A stretch of DNA of 56,253 nucleotides from Candidatus Hydrogenedentota bacterium. GTDB taxonomy: Bacteria > Hydrogenedentota > Hydrogenedentia > Hydrogenedentales > CAITNO01. Within the stretch, counting starts at the first letter, position 1; each line of letters begins with the position of its first letter. The stretch is taken from positions 1 to 56,253 of the forward strand of contig JAAYBJ010000053.1 in assembly GCA_012730105.1 (NCBI GenBank), given 5' to 3'. Positions 6,566 through 15,331 of the stretch are shown piece after piece. A program made the translations under genes and the position numbers. The notes beneath the pieces are model-generated. The model did no database searches, had not been told where the DNA came from, and saw only the letters and a list, made by a program, of their open reading frames with translations.

Positions 6566-9046
6566 ATGAAGCAAAAAATTCTGGTGCTCGCAGGAATAAG
6601 CCTGGCGTTTCTTTTGACAGGATGTATCAAACTCCCCACCGTGAGTTTCACGGCAACTGTTCAGGGATATACCGTGACGTTTACCGACGCTTCTTCCGGC
6701 AACGGGTCGGACTTGGCCGCATGGCTATGGAATTTTGATGACGGACAAACCAGCGCGCTGCAAAATCCGGTACACACCTACACGGCGGCAGGCACCTACA
6801 ACGTGTCCCTGACCATAACAAACGCATGGGACCGATCCAATACGGCCTCCATGGCCATCACGGTTCCTGCCGGCGAGGAAAGCGCCTTCTCCATACTGGG
6901 TTGGACACGCACCACCTCGGGCAGCGCGCTGGGCGGCGTGAAGGTAAGTGTCGCCGGCACGGAGATCAGCACCTATACGGACGCGCATGGTTTATACGCC
7001 ATTGAAGAGGCGCTCACGGGACCGTCCGTAACCGTCAAGTTTGAAAAGGAAGGCTATGTCACGTCCAGCGTTGCCGTGGATTTGCTGCCGAACTCCTACA
7101 CAACCGTCAATGCCGTGCTGGTGGCGATGGCCGATCCGGTACCGCTGGATTCAGATGTGGGCGGCGAAGCCGATGACGGACAAGGCAACAAATTGATTCT
7201 TCCCCCCGGCGCGCTGATCCGGAAAGATGGCAGCAAGGCGGTCACGGGGGAAGTGGACGTGCATATTACGCCCCTTGATGTCACCAGCGCTGACGATCTG
7301 TCGGCCTTCCCCGGCGAGTTCCGCGCAATCATGGCGGCGAAATCCGAAGGAACCGTACAGCTCGAAACCTTCGCGCTCGCCGATTTTACGATCATGCAGG
7401 ATGACGCCGAACTGGACCTGGCGCCGAATAAGGGCGACGGCGCGACCATCGAACTGGTGCTTCCCGACAGCACCTCCCTGAGCCCGGGAGAAACAGTTCC
7501 CCTGTGGTATTTTGACGAGGAACAGGGATTATGGCTCGAGCAGGGCAGCGGAGAGGTGGTGCAAAACAAGGCGGGCGACCTTGTCTACCGCGCAACAATC
7601 GGCCACCTGTCCTGGTGGAACTGCGACAAGCCCATCGAAGAAACGCATTGCCTGACCGGTACGGTGGTGGATGAAAATGGCGTGCCCATCGCGAACGCCC
7701 GCGTGTCGGCTGAAGGGGTGGACTACAGCGGCTCCAGCTATGCCTATACGGCCGCTGATGGCAGTTTCTGCATCGACGTAAAGCGGAACTCACAGATTCG
7801 TCTCAACCTGTACCTACCCGGCGGCAACATGGTGATGGACAGTTTGGTGGTCACCGTGCCCGACAGTCCGGCACAATGCGCTTCGGGCAATTGCACCCCG
7901 GTGGCCCGGCCGCTGTCCCCCCACCTGGACGCCTGCGTCAGCGGCGTGGTCAAGGATGAACTGGGTGCGCCTGTCGTCGGGGTGACCGTCCGTTCGAGCC
8001 TCGGTATTACAGCAGTGACCGACAGTACCGGGTATTTCTGCATGAATGTGCCCTCGGACCTCACGGCCACCTTCTTTGTTCTTGGGCGTCCCCCCATCAG
8101 CGTAACCGTACCGATGGACCAGGGCTCCTGCGACGACGGCGGTTGTGTGGAGATCGCCCTGACCGTGGAATATCCGGATGACAATGACTTTGTGGGCACC
8201 ATCACCGCCAACCTGAATTTCTCCCAGGACACACATTCCTTGCACGCAAATGCCATGTTTGTTGGTTTCGGTCCCCTGGAAAATGAATTTAACGCCGATC
8301 CGCCCCTGGGCTGCCAAGTATATACATTTAATTCCGGCACACCTAATGAAGGGGAAGCGGAAGAGGGGGAAGGGGAGGCGGAAGTCTGGGACGATACCAT
8401 GAACCTGCCCATACTCGATCCGGGCTCCCCCGGGGACATGACCAATGGACCCTTGACCACCCCCATGCGCCGCATGTCAGATATATATCCCGATTCTGAC
8501 GTTCAGGACTACGGTATGTTTATCGCGGATTACGGCGTTGACTATACCGCCTCGTTCCTGTATGAACCGGGCGACCTGCTCACTTTTTCCTGGCCGGGCG
8601 GCTTTGACATCGGCGAGTTTTCCGAAAGCATAGAACTGCCGGGGGATCCCACCCCGACAAATCCGTCTTTCGAAGAAGCCTATGTCGGTTTTCCCTTCGC
8701 CCTTAACCAGGCCCTGGCCGTGGTTTGGACACCCGGCGGCAGCGATTATGTCCGCATCCAGCTGGGCGCCAACAGCATAAACGAGGACACCGGCGAATTC
8801 GCCACCACAATGATTATTTGTAATGTGGAGGACAACGGCGCCTACACCATTCCCCAGGACCTGATGCTGCAACTGCCCGAGGACGGGCCTGATACGACGC
8901 TGATGGTCTGGATGAATTTCAGCATGAACAACAGCAAGGCTATACAGGTGCCCCTGGTCCATAGCGGCCAGGGACGCATGCTGATGACCGGCAGCAGTAG
9001 CGCTTACGCGTTCTGGACCGAACCGGCGTTGCCGCCGGAGGAATGA
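6566..9046 (+). CDS. Large lipoprotein with PKD and carboxypeptidase-regulatory-like domains
   Basis: The product is 826 aa. A lipoprotein signal peptide ends at the lipobox LLTGC, with the acylated Cys at residue 20. A PKD domain (about 24-103) has the diagnostic WNFDDGQTS and HTYTAAGTYNVSLTI. A carboxypeptidase-regulatory-like domain (about 108-190) has the usual YTDAHGLYAI. A conserved region with ILPPGALI (about 205-345) follows. Two more carboxypeptidase-regulatory-like repeats lie near 365-425 and 465-520. An acidic Gly-Glu linker (GEAEEGEGEAE) sits near 600, ahead of a C-terminal beta-rich domain. The ATG at 6566 is chosen over 6533 because it begins the signal peptide and follows a strong ribosome site. 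It is probably an outer-membrane surface protein for adhesion or glycan binding; the ligand is unknown. Confidence 0.85.
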   Translation: MKQKILVLAGISLAFLLTGCIKLPTVSFTATVQGYTVTFTDASSGNGSDLAAWLWNFDDGQTSALQNPVHTYTAAGTYNVSLTITNAWDRSNTASMAITVPAGEESAFSILGWTRTTSGSALGGVKVSVAGTEISTYTDAHGLYAIEEALTGPSVTVKFEKEGYVTSSVAVDLLPNSYTTVNAVLVAMADPVPLDSDVGGEADDGQGNKLILPPGALIRKDGSKAVTGEVDVHITPLDVTSADDLSAFPGEFRAIMAAKSEGTVQLETFALADFTIMQDDAELDLAPNKGDGATIELVLPDSTSLSPGETVPLWYFDEEQGLWLEQGSGEVVQNKAGDLVYRATIGHLSWWNCDKPIEETHCLTGTVVDENGVPIANARVSAEGVDYSGSSYAYTAADGSFCIDVKRNSQIRLNLYLPGGNMVMDSLVVTVPDSPAQCASGNCTPVARPLSPHLDACVSGVVKDELGAPVVGVTVRSSLGITAVTDSTGYFCMNVPSDLTATFFVLGRPPISVTVPMDQGSCDDGGCVEIALTVEYPDDNDFVGTITANLNFSQDTHSLHANAMFVGFGPLENEFNADPPLGCQVYTFNSGTPNEGEAEEGEGEAEVWDDTMNLPILDPGSPGDMTNGPLTTPMRRMSDIYPDSDVQDYGMFIADYGVDYTASFLYEPGDLLTFSWPGGFDIGEFSESIELPGDPTPTNPSFEEAYVGFPFALNQALAVVWTPGGSDYVRIQLGANSINEDTGEFATTMIICNVEDNGAYTIPQDLMLQLPEDGPDTTLMVWMNFSMNNSKAIQVPLVHSGQGRMLMTGSSSAYAFWTEPALPPEE

Positions 9047-9066
9047 GGCAATTCTTACTATTGACT

Positions 9067-9108
9067 GAAAAACGTACGCCCGGCGCCAGCAATGGCGTCG
9101 GGTGCACG
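9067..9108 (-). terminator. Intrinsic terminator of the GT2 operon
   Basis: Arms at 9073-9087 and 9094-9108 form a 15-bp stem with one mismatch and two G-U pairs around a 6-nt loop. Read on the minus strand the stem is followed directly by TTTTT (9072-9068). It lies 12 bp past the GT2 stop. An outer TTGAC/GTCAA pair (9061-9065, 9110-9114) extends the palindrome, so it may also slow plus-strand transcription from the lipoprotein gene. Confidence 0.75.
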
Positions 9109-9120
9109 TGTCAATGGGGA

Positions 9121-10050
9121 TCAGAGATCTTTTTTGTCCAGAAGACTGCGGCAAATGCCGATGTAAGAGGCGAGATTCGCGAGGTAGAGCCCGGGTAAAT
9201 ACAGCAGCACTTTGAAATCCCGGCGCAGCCATTGCCAGATGACATATCCTGTCATCAGCATGGGCACGGGAAAGAACAACACGACCCCCGAGAGCGGCCC
9301 GCGGGGGAAAAGCCATGCATAGGGTGTGCGTTTGACCTTGCTCCTTGCCTTCAACGCGTACCTGCCAAAGCGGTAATAATGATTCCACATGCCGGAGAAA
9401 CCGTTCCTGTCAAAATGGCCCACCGGCGCGCCGGGAATGAAAATCAGACCTATTCCTGAGTCAAGACAGCGAAAGGACCATTCCACGTCTTCGCACACCT
9501 CCAGCGATTCATCGAAGGGGCCGGTATGGTCGAACACTTCGCGATAAACGCTTGTATTATGCGTGGGTACATGCCGGTCCGTAACCATGCACGGCCGTGT
9601 CATGGCGCTGCCAAACCAATTTGAATAGGTGTCCGTGCGTCCCCAGTAGTTCCGGCTGATGCCCACAACTTCACTGTGCAGCACGCATCCCGTTTTGCCC
9701 GCCTGGCGCGCCATTTCCACCGCCTGCGGGTACAGGGCCAGGTGCTTTTCAAACCATCGCGTATCCGCGATATCGCCGTCACTGTCGACAAATACCAGGA
9801 GTTCCGCCCCGGCGGATGCGATACCCGTATTCCGCGCCTTTCCGATACCGCCGCGCTGTTTATTCCGCACGACCCGGAGGTTGTAGGGGAGCGGCGCCGC
9901 GGGAGGTGTCATGGGCGGCGATGAGCCGTCATCAACCACCACGACCTCGAAGTCCAGCCTGCTTTGCACCGCCAGCTGCCCCAGCACATGGCTTAGTTCC
10001 TCGGGCCGGTTATATACCGGAATGATAATGGAAGCCGCGGGCCGGGTCAT
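9121..10050 (-). CDS. Glycosyltransferase family 2 with C-terminal membrane segment
   Basis: The product is 309 aa. The GT-A fold begins at once (SIIIPVYNRPEEL). Nucleotide-sugar binding strands are VVVDDGSS (about 35-42) and the DxD-type VFVDSDGD (about 89-96). The acceptor region includes CEDVEWSFRCLD, matching the ED motif of GT2 enzymes. A hydrophobic stretch (about 258-285) would anchor it to the inner membrane. The ATG overlaps the radical SAM stop by 4 nt (ATGA), so translation is coupled. It is the last gene of the minus-strand operon, before the terminator. It transfers a sugar from an activated donor; donor and acceptor are not readable. Confidence 0.88.
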   Translation of the reverse strand: MTRPAASIIIPVYNRPEELSHVLGQLAVQSRLDFEVVVVDDGSSPPMTPPAAPLPYNLRVVRNKQRGGIGKARNTGIASAGAELLVFVDSDGDIADTRWFEKHLALYPQAVEMARQAGKTGCVLHSEVVGISRNYWGRTDTYSNWFGSAMTRPCMVTDRHVPTHNTSVYREVFDHTGPFDESLEVCEDVEWSFRCLDSGIGLIFIPGAPVGHFDRNGFSGMWNHYYRFGRYALKARSKVKRTPYAWLFPRGPLSGVVLFFPVPMLMTGYVIWQWLRRDFKVLLYLPGLYLANLASYIGICRSLLDKKDL

Positions 10051-11069
10051 GGATCCATTCCCAGCAGTACGGACAGTATGGAACGGAAATGGGTCTGTAT
10101 GTTTTCACCCAGGTTGCAGTTGTGAGTGCAAAAACAAGGCCCATGGGAACGCTCATAACGCGCCAGCGTGTCAATCATTTTTTCTTCCAGCAGGTCCATC
10201 GGCTCCTCCAGCAGGTTGCCCACGGGCGGCATCAACTCGCAGAGCGACACGGCGCCGTCTGGGTAGACAGCCCGGTGCAGGCAGGGCGCCTTGCAGGGAA
10301 CCCAGCATTGCTGCGTGCGCAGCGTTTTCAAGTTTAACAGCCACAGGTATCGCTGGTAGCGTTTTTTCAGCACGCGCAACAGCGGATTGCCTTTGTCCCC
10401 ATAGTCATAGGAACCGAGGATGTTCAACACTTCCTCTGTGGCCGCTTCAAGTGCGTCCAGTGGGGGAAGAGCGAGGGCCGAGTCTTCCGGGGCGCCCCGC
10501 AGCAGCAGCAGGGAATGATAATCAGGCGCCAGGCCGCGCACAAACCGCATAAACGAAGTCAGTTCCGAAAAATTCGCTGCGCAAACCACGGTATTGACCT
10601 TTACGGTGATGCAGGGAACGGCGCGCAGTAGTTCCAGTGTGCGCAGTGCCTTCCCGTAGGAGCCCTCACCGCGCAGGCTGTCATTGGTCGCCTCAAAGCC
10701 GTCCAGCGAAACAGCCAGGGTCAACCGGTTTTTGAAAGCCGACGCCAGTTCCAGCACGGTCCTGTGGATGTGTTCCGGCATCTGTCCATTTGTGGGGATG
10801 GTAATCTCGCTGCCGGGAAACAGGCCGCAGATCGCGGTCAGTTCGGGGTGCAGAAAGGGTTCTCCGCCGCCAATATCCAGCCAGCGCACCTTTCCCAATT
10901 TGGAAGCAATCGCTTTCGCGTCCGCCAGGGCCATGTCATGAGTCTGTTTCCTGACGAAACAGGTCCTGCAGCGCAGGTTGCACCTGTCGGTGACATGCAG
11001 AATCACATGCCGCAAATGATGTCGCGCCAAAAACATCACGGGATGAAACAGGTAATACTTGTGAATCAT
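10047..11069 (-). CDS. Radical SAM protein with SPASM-like C-terminus
   Basis: The product is 340 aa. The radical SAM cluster motif CNLRCRTC (CxxxCxxC) is at residues 30-37. It is followed by the SAM-binding GGGEP segment and the barrel strand LAVSLDGFEATNDSLRG. The C-terminal third has additional Cys (CWVPCKAPC, SLCE, CFCTHNC) that could hold auxiliary clusters as in SPASM/twitch enzymes. ATG 11069 overlaps the TetR stop by 4 nt and was chosen over GTG 11078. The gene sits between a TetR regulator and a GT2 gene, so it may modify a lipid, sugar or peptide connected with a surface glycan. No precursor peptide gene was seen nearby. The substrate is unknown. Confidence 0.85.
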   Translation of the reverse strand: MIHKYYLFHPVMFLARHHLRHVILHVTDRCNLRCRTCFVRKQTHDMALADAKAIASKLGKVRWLDIGGGEPFLHPELTAICGLFPGSEITIPTNGQMPEHIHRTVLELASAFKNRLTLAVSLDGFEATNDSLRGEGSYGKALRTLELLRAVPCITVKVNTVVCAANFSELTSFMRFVRGLAPDYHSLLLLRGAPEDSALALPPLDALEAATEEVLNILGSYDYGDKGNPLLRVLKKRYQRYLWLLNLKTLRTQQCWVPCKAPCLHRAVYPDGAVSLCELMPPVGNLLEEPMDLLEEKMIDTLARYERSHGPCFCTHNCNLGENIQTHFRSILSVLLGMDP

Positions 11070-11644
11070 TTGCACCACTTTTCAAAAATACGCAGCATGT
11101 CTCCAATCAGGTGTTGACGACTGTCGGACGCTGAACCGGGACGGCCGAGCAGGACCAACAGGTGCAACATCTGTGCGCGGGCGAATGTTTCCCGGTCGTT
11201 CATGCCGAGTTTACGCGCCTGGCTTGAAAAATATTGATGCAGCGTGTCGGCGCAGGCCTGTGCCGCCTGGCGCGTCTCTTCCGGCATCGTATCTCCGGCG
11301 AGGGTCACGCGCGCGAAGAGGCAGCCCGTGAAATCGGGTGTTTCCACCCAAAGACGCAAGACCGCGTAAAACCCTTTCAGGCCGGCGCCTGTTACGCCGG
11401 GCTGTGCGCGCACGGCGTCAAAAAACCATTCCCGCCAACTGTCAAAATCATGCCTGATAACGGCGGCGGTCAACGCTTCCCGGCTCTTATGCAGGCGGTA
11501 AATGGTCCTCTTGGAAAGGCCTGACGCCTGGGCGATCGCATCCATGTTTACGGCATAAAAACCGTGTGTTAGAAAAAGTCCGCAGGCCGCATCAAGCAGC
11601 TGTGCGTGTTTGGATGTCGTTCGTACTTCTTTCTCTTTTGGCAT
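11066..11644 (-). CDS. TetR/AcrR family transcriptional regulator
   Basis: The product is 192 aa. The N-terminal helix-turn-helix is typical of TetR repressors: LLDAACGLFLTHGFYAVN, then MDAIAQASGLSKRTIYRLHK (roughly 13-50). The C-terminal ligand-binding half is helical and contains GCLFARVTL, as in many TetR proteins. ATG 11644 gives the usual short arm before helix 1; TTG 11674 is an alternative. The gene lies inside an operon, 60 bp after the GH-like gene by this start (30 bp by the alternative), and overlaps the radical SAM gene by 4 nt. It may autoregulate this operon; the inducer is unknown. Confidence 0.85.
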   Translation of the reverse strand: MPKEKEVRTTSKHAQLLDAACGLFLTHGFYAVNMDAIAQASGLSKRTIYRLHKSREALTAAVIRHDFDSWREWFFDAVRAQPGVTGAGLKGFYAVLRLWVETPDFTGCLFARVTLAGDTMPEETRQAAQACADTLHQYFSSQARKLGMNDRETFARAQMLHLLVLLGRPGSASDSRQHLIGDMLRIFEKWCK

Positions 11645-11704
11645 GGTCTCAGGACCTGACTGTTCGGACAGCAAGCCTCTTTGCGCGCCGGGAAAAAACA
11701 GCCC

Positions 11705-13966
11705 TTACCTGCGGCTCCAGATTTCCGATAAAAGATCCGTGCCGGACTGCACCAGGGTGGCAATCTCGGTGGAAATACGCCGGCCCTGGCCTCGGCGAAA
11801 CTGTAAGCGCAGCACCGTCAGCGCCCGCGCCAGGGGCAGTACTTTCACGCCCAGTTCCCGGGCTTGTTCCGTCTTTCCCCGTCCGTACAAGGAAGCGAGC
11901 GCCTCGTCACATCCGCATACGATGGAACTGGCCTTCACGAGCAGCGCGTGGGGCTCACAAATTTCCGGTGTGGTATAAATGAGATTGAACAACTGCTCCC
12001 GCGCATTCCTGACGCGGTTTAATTCCGCGATGGACGCATGTTTTTCAGCGTTATTCAGGGCCGCCTCGATGTCGCCCAGGTCCAGTCGGTAGTGGCGCGC
12101 CAGTTCCAGGTCCACCTGCGCCTGGCGCCGGTCCGACTGCAGTATTCTGTGACCGATGACTTCGCGCCAGTGGTTGCATACGGGGGGTTGGGCGACCAGA
12201 AACAGCCGGCCCTGCCCCGGAAACATCTCAAAGTGGAGGTCATGAGGAGAAGCTTCCCAGGCCCGGTTGCGGACCAGTGCGGTGATTTCATAAACTTCCT
12301 GGCCATCCGGTAAGGACGCGGGCAAGGACAGGTTCACCGAGGTCACCTGGTCCGTGTCGTTGTTGATCACATAAAAAAGGAAATACTCCGGTCCCTCCAG
12401 CCAGGATACCGAAATGGCATCCACGCTGTCGCGCAGCTGTGTTTTGGGATTTATTTTGAAAGTTACCGTGAGTGGCAGGTGCGACGGTGGATCGACCGGG
12501 ACGGCGCTTAGAAACAGGGGTGACAAGCCCGCCAGCCGCTCTATGCGGTTGCCCAGTTCGGCCCACAAATCGCTGAACGTCAAGAACGGCCCGGTCAGCG
12601 ACCGCTCATAATGGCCGTCCACCCAGACGGGCGTGTTGTGATAGGTGTAGGACAGCCAACCGCGGCCCCCGTTCGCCAGTGTTGTATTCAGCATCATCCG
12701 CAACTGCGGGCTGGAACACCATTCCGGCGCATCGGAAGCATACACAAAGGTGGGCGCGGTCAGCCAGAACTGACTTCCGCCCGACAAGGGTAAATGGGTG
12801 CGTAGTGCCTGCCTGATGGACCAAGGCTCCCCGGAGTGAAAATGGGAAAAGCCCGATGTGGCAAAGAAGGGGGAGAAAAGGGGAAAGGTATCCGCCTGGT
12901 GCATGTGAACCGCCATGGGATGGTTGTGATCCACCGCTGCGATTTTATCGCGCGCCTTGATAAAATGTTGAAGATGCTGCTCGGACGGCGCATCCAGCAC
13001 ATTCCAGGCCAGTATGCCGTTGGAATCGGCATGTGGCTTGATGTAAGAGTCGACCAGTTCATCCCCCGTTTTGTCAAACTCCTCCATCGGCCATTCAAAG
13101 GTGGGCACCAGGCGTAATCCAAAATTCTCGGCAAGCTCCACCAGCACGTTGCGGTCTTCCAGGTCCAATGCCTGCATTCCCTCCATGACGACACAATTGT
13201 GGTGATGCCGGACAATATCTTCAAAAGCGAGCCGCAGGTAATCAAAATAGGAAATATCCATCAAGTCGGCAAGCTGCTCCACCACGGCGCCATTCATGTA
13301 CACCCCGAAGGGAAGAAACTCTTCCAGCAGCGGATACCGCGGCGGAGCGGAGGTGTTCTCCAGTTCCGCATAAAGCGAGGTAAGCGCGTCGGCCTCTTCG
13401 GGCAAAAGCGCACGGAACCGCACTTCGGCGATTTCCAGAATTTCGGTGCTGCGCCAGGATCCGTAGAGGCGCAGGGTAAAGCGCGAGATGGACTTGGGGA
13501 AACCTCTGTGCTGCATTGGTACGCACGCCGTGACCCAATCTCGTGAAGGTTCCAGGTGAACCAGGTGCGCACCGCCCGGATAGCTCCACTGGCAGGCGGG
13601 TCCGGCATGTGACGTGGCGCATCGGTAAGTGATCTCCACCAAAGGATGCTGGAGGCAGTCCAGCGGAAACCGGGGGTCTTCTTCCGATGCAATCGAAAGA
13701 GGGGCCCAAAACCGGGGTTGCTTGTGATCAAGATTGTCGATGCGGCGGATGTCTTCGAAATGGCCCCGCAACGCGACGCCCTCTTCAATCCGGTTGACCC
13801 GGACCGGCACATTCAACCATTCTTTTTCCGTCGGGTCATCCGTACATTTCCAATGTTCGATGCTGTCAGCGGAAAAAACAACCTGGTTGATATGTTTGAG
13901 CTGTTCCGGGTCAGGGCTTCCCGACAGTTGCTTCAGATATCCATGGTACCTGTACTTTGAGTGCAT
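11705..13966 (-). CDS. Glycoside-hydrolase-like (beta/alpha)8 protein, possibly inactive
   Basis: The product is 753 aa. The N-terminal ~190 residues look like a beta-sandwich. A central region (about 215-480) has the rhythm of a GH-A clan TIM barrel, with YFDYLRLAFEDIVRHHHNCV, LRLVPTFEWPMEEFDKTGDE and ILAWNVLDAPSEQ at 318-330. In related barrels the last strand normally reads DEP, with Glu as the acid/base; here D325 is followed by Ala326. AVDHNHPMAVH follows, as in DxxHP segments of such enzymes. The C-terminal ~150 residues are helical. There is no signal peptide. The start ATG follows AGGA and lies 56 nt inside the end of the upstream binding-protein gene. The fold is inferred by pattern only. 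Confidence 0.65.
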   Translation of the reverse strand: MHSKYRYHGYLKQLSGSPDPEQLKHINQVVFSADSIEHWKCTDDPTEKEWLNVPVRVNRIEEGVALRGHFEDIRRIDNLDHKQPRFWAPLSIASEEDPRFPLDCLQHPLVEITYRCATSHAGPACQWSYPGGAHLVHLEPSRDWVTACVPMQHRGFPKSISRFTLRLYGSWRSTEILEIAEVRFRALLPEEADALTSLYAELENTSAPPRYPLLEEFLPFGVYMNGAVVEQLADLMDISYFDYLRLAFEDIVRHHHNCVVMEGMQALDLEDRNVLVELAENFGLRLVPTFEWPMEEFDKTGDELVDSYIKPHADSNGILAWNVLDAPSEQHLQHFIKARDKIAAVDHNHPMAVHMHQADTFPLFSPFFATSGFSHFHSGEPWSIRQALRTHLPLSGGSQFWLTAPTFVYASDAPEWCSSPQLRMMLNTTLANGGRGWLSYTYHNTPVWVDGHYERSLTGPFLTFSDLWAELGNRIERLAGLSPLFLSAVPVDPPSHLPLTVTFKINPKTQLRDSVDAISVSWLEGPEYFLFYVINNDTDQVTSVNLSLPASLPDGQEVYEITALVRNRAWEASPHDLHFEMFPGQGRLFLVAQPPVCNHWREVIGHRILQSDRRQAQVDLELARHYRLDLGDIEAALNNAEKHASIAELNRVRNAREQLFNLIYTTPEICEPHALLVKASSIVCGCDEALASLYGRGKTEQARELGVKVLPLARALTVLRLQFRRGQGRRISTEIATLVQSGTDLLSEIWSRR

Positions 13967-14888
13967 CCATTGTTTCCTGTGTGCTAAGTGTCTTTTCCGT
14001 GTTAAGCATAATAGAAGGCGTTACGATATGGCCGTCTTCCGGTATTGCGTAGGCGGCATCCCCCTCCGCCAGCGCTTTCAAAGCGCCCACGACAACTTTC
14101 GCGGCGCCCTGCGCGTCATCAACGACCAGACCGTGCACAATGCCTTCCTGAAGGCCCTTGAGCAATCCCGCGCCCACGCCCGTGCCAATGACGCGCACCA
14201 TGCGCGCCCGGCCTTTTTCCACAACGGAACGCATCATCAAACCGGCATGATACTGCTCCAACCCAATGAGCGCGGCGATCTCCGGGCGTTTCGTCAGCGT
14301 GTCCTCGATATGCGCTATGGACAGCATCTTGTCGCCCTGGTCTGATTTAGGCGCCTCCATAAAAAACAATTCTCCCGCCGTTTCATTCAATCCGGCCAGG
14401 CGCTGTTTCGTTTCCGCTTCGGCCGGATCCTTGCAGAAGGGCATTACTTTGCAACCCTCGGGAACGGATTGCTTCATGATTTCACCCAGTAGCCGGCCGA
14501 CCTGTTTTTCGTCCCGGCCAAGAAACGCGCGCCTGCCGGAATCAGGCGCGTCAACAAGCAGGGTCAGCAACACCGTCTTACCCGATAATTCTTTCAAGAA
14601 TGCAGCCTGTTCCGCGGGCTTTAAAGGGCATATCGCCAGCGCCTTCATCCCTTTTGCCGCCATCTGGTTTGCAAGCATCTGCTGCTGCTCCACGGTGGCC
14701 GGCGCAGGCGTCTGGAAATCAAGGTCAAGACCCAGTTCCGCCGCTTGGGCCAGGGCTGCTTCCTGCATGCCCTTCCAGAAGTCCGAAGAACCGTCCGTAA
14801 TGACGCCTACCGGCGCTCCTCCCGACGCGCTCGCCGCAATCATGCCGAAACCAAGCGCCAGGAAACCTGTAAAGAGGGTTGTTTTCAT
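13911..14888 (-). CDS. Periplasmic sugar-binding protein (ribose/LacI-type fold)
   Basis: The product is 325 aa. A signal peptide covers about residues 1-22. The mature part has the type I periplasmic binding fold (Peripla_BP_4 group): GVITDGSSDFWKGMQEAALA at the start of lobe 1, QQQMLANQMAAKGMKALAI, LVDAPDSGRR, then lobe 2 with ALIGLEQYHAGLMM and VVDDAQGAAKVVVGAL. Such proteins deliver sugars to ABC importers or chemoreceptors. No permease or ATPase gene accompanies it. It is the first gene of the minus-strand operon and overlaps the GH-like gene by 56 nt. AAGGAA is 8 nt before the ATG. The ligand is probably a sugar, judged from the family only. Confidence 0.82.
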   Translation of the reverse strand: MKTTLFTGFLALGFGMIAASASGGAPVGVITDGSSDFWKGMQEAALAQAAELGLDLDFQTPAPATVEQQQMLANQMAAKGMKALAICPLKPAEQAAFLKELSGKTVLLTLLVDAPDSGRRAFLGRDEKQVGRLLGEIMKQSVPEGCKVMPFCKDPAEAETKQRLAGLNETAGELFFMEAPKSDQGDKMLSIAHIEDTLTKRPEIAALIGLEQYHAGLMMRSVVEKGRARMVRVIGTGVGAGLLKGLQEGIVHGLVVDDAQGAAKVVVGALKALAEGDAAYAIPEDGHIVTPSIMLNTEKTLSTQETMDALKVQVPWISEATVGKP

Positions 14889-14965
14889 TGGTGCTATTCC
14901 TTATGGGTTGTTACCGCAGCCGGTCAACAAACAGTCTTAGAGTTCGCTTCCAAATACACTCTCTA

Positions 14966-14994
14966 ATTGTACATGCTTGAGCGCTTAAAAAACA
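14966..14994 (-). promoter_or_regulatory. Candidate promoter with palindromic operator
   Basis: On the minus strand a TACAAT -10 (14971-14966) lies about 80 bp before the binding-protein ATG. The 12-nt near-palindrome TTGAGCGCTTAA (14977-14988, 10 of 12 positions symmetric around CG) occupies the spacer region. The -35 position is poor (TGTTTT). AGCGCT-centred palindromes are typical of LacI/GalR operators, so a sugar-responsive repressor is possible. Confidence 0.35.
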
Positions 14995-15331
14995 TCTTCC
15001 GTACGGCCATCCTGCGGCACGCGTCGGAAAATACCTGCCCGGATTAACCTTATTGACCAAACTGACGAATAAGGAGTCGGCTTGTCAATACGGTCATCTT
15101 GTCGACGAAGTCCCCGGAAGGAGCGGCTATGCCCGGTTCCGCAACTTCAGGATTTCCTCCGATTTTGTAACAGAAACGCGCACTTAACGGTACTATCACT
15201 GATGAGATTGTCTGTTATTTATGCGCCAGATTCCGCGCAAGCCGTCCTGATAGCGAAATGTAGTAAGGTGTGGCAAATCGGTCCCGGTATTCCGTCACTC
15301 CGATGATACCGGAAAGAAAGGAGATTGCCTT
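14995..15331. other. Intergenic region without a supported gene
   Basis: This stretch separates the divergent binding-protein operon and the small Cys-rich gene. It holds a 7-bp inverted repeat, CCTTATT (15048-15054) and AATAAGG (15068-15074). The ribosome site AAAGGAG of the downstream gene lies near 15317. A 74-codon frame from TTG 15082 has a ribosome-site-like AAGGAG but no protein-like composition, so I did not call it. Confidence 0.5.

Noticed and set aside
9121-11069. RiPP biosynthesis locus based on the radical SAM gene
   Set aside because: No short precursor-like frame with a ribosome site was found nearby, and the neighbours are a glycosyltransferase and a TetR regulator.
15082-15306. 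A 74-codon frame with an upstream AAGGAG
   Set aside because: Its product is Arg/Ser/Cys-scattered without signal, domain or membrane pattern, and it lies in a promoter-containing spacer.
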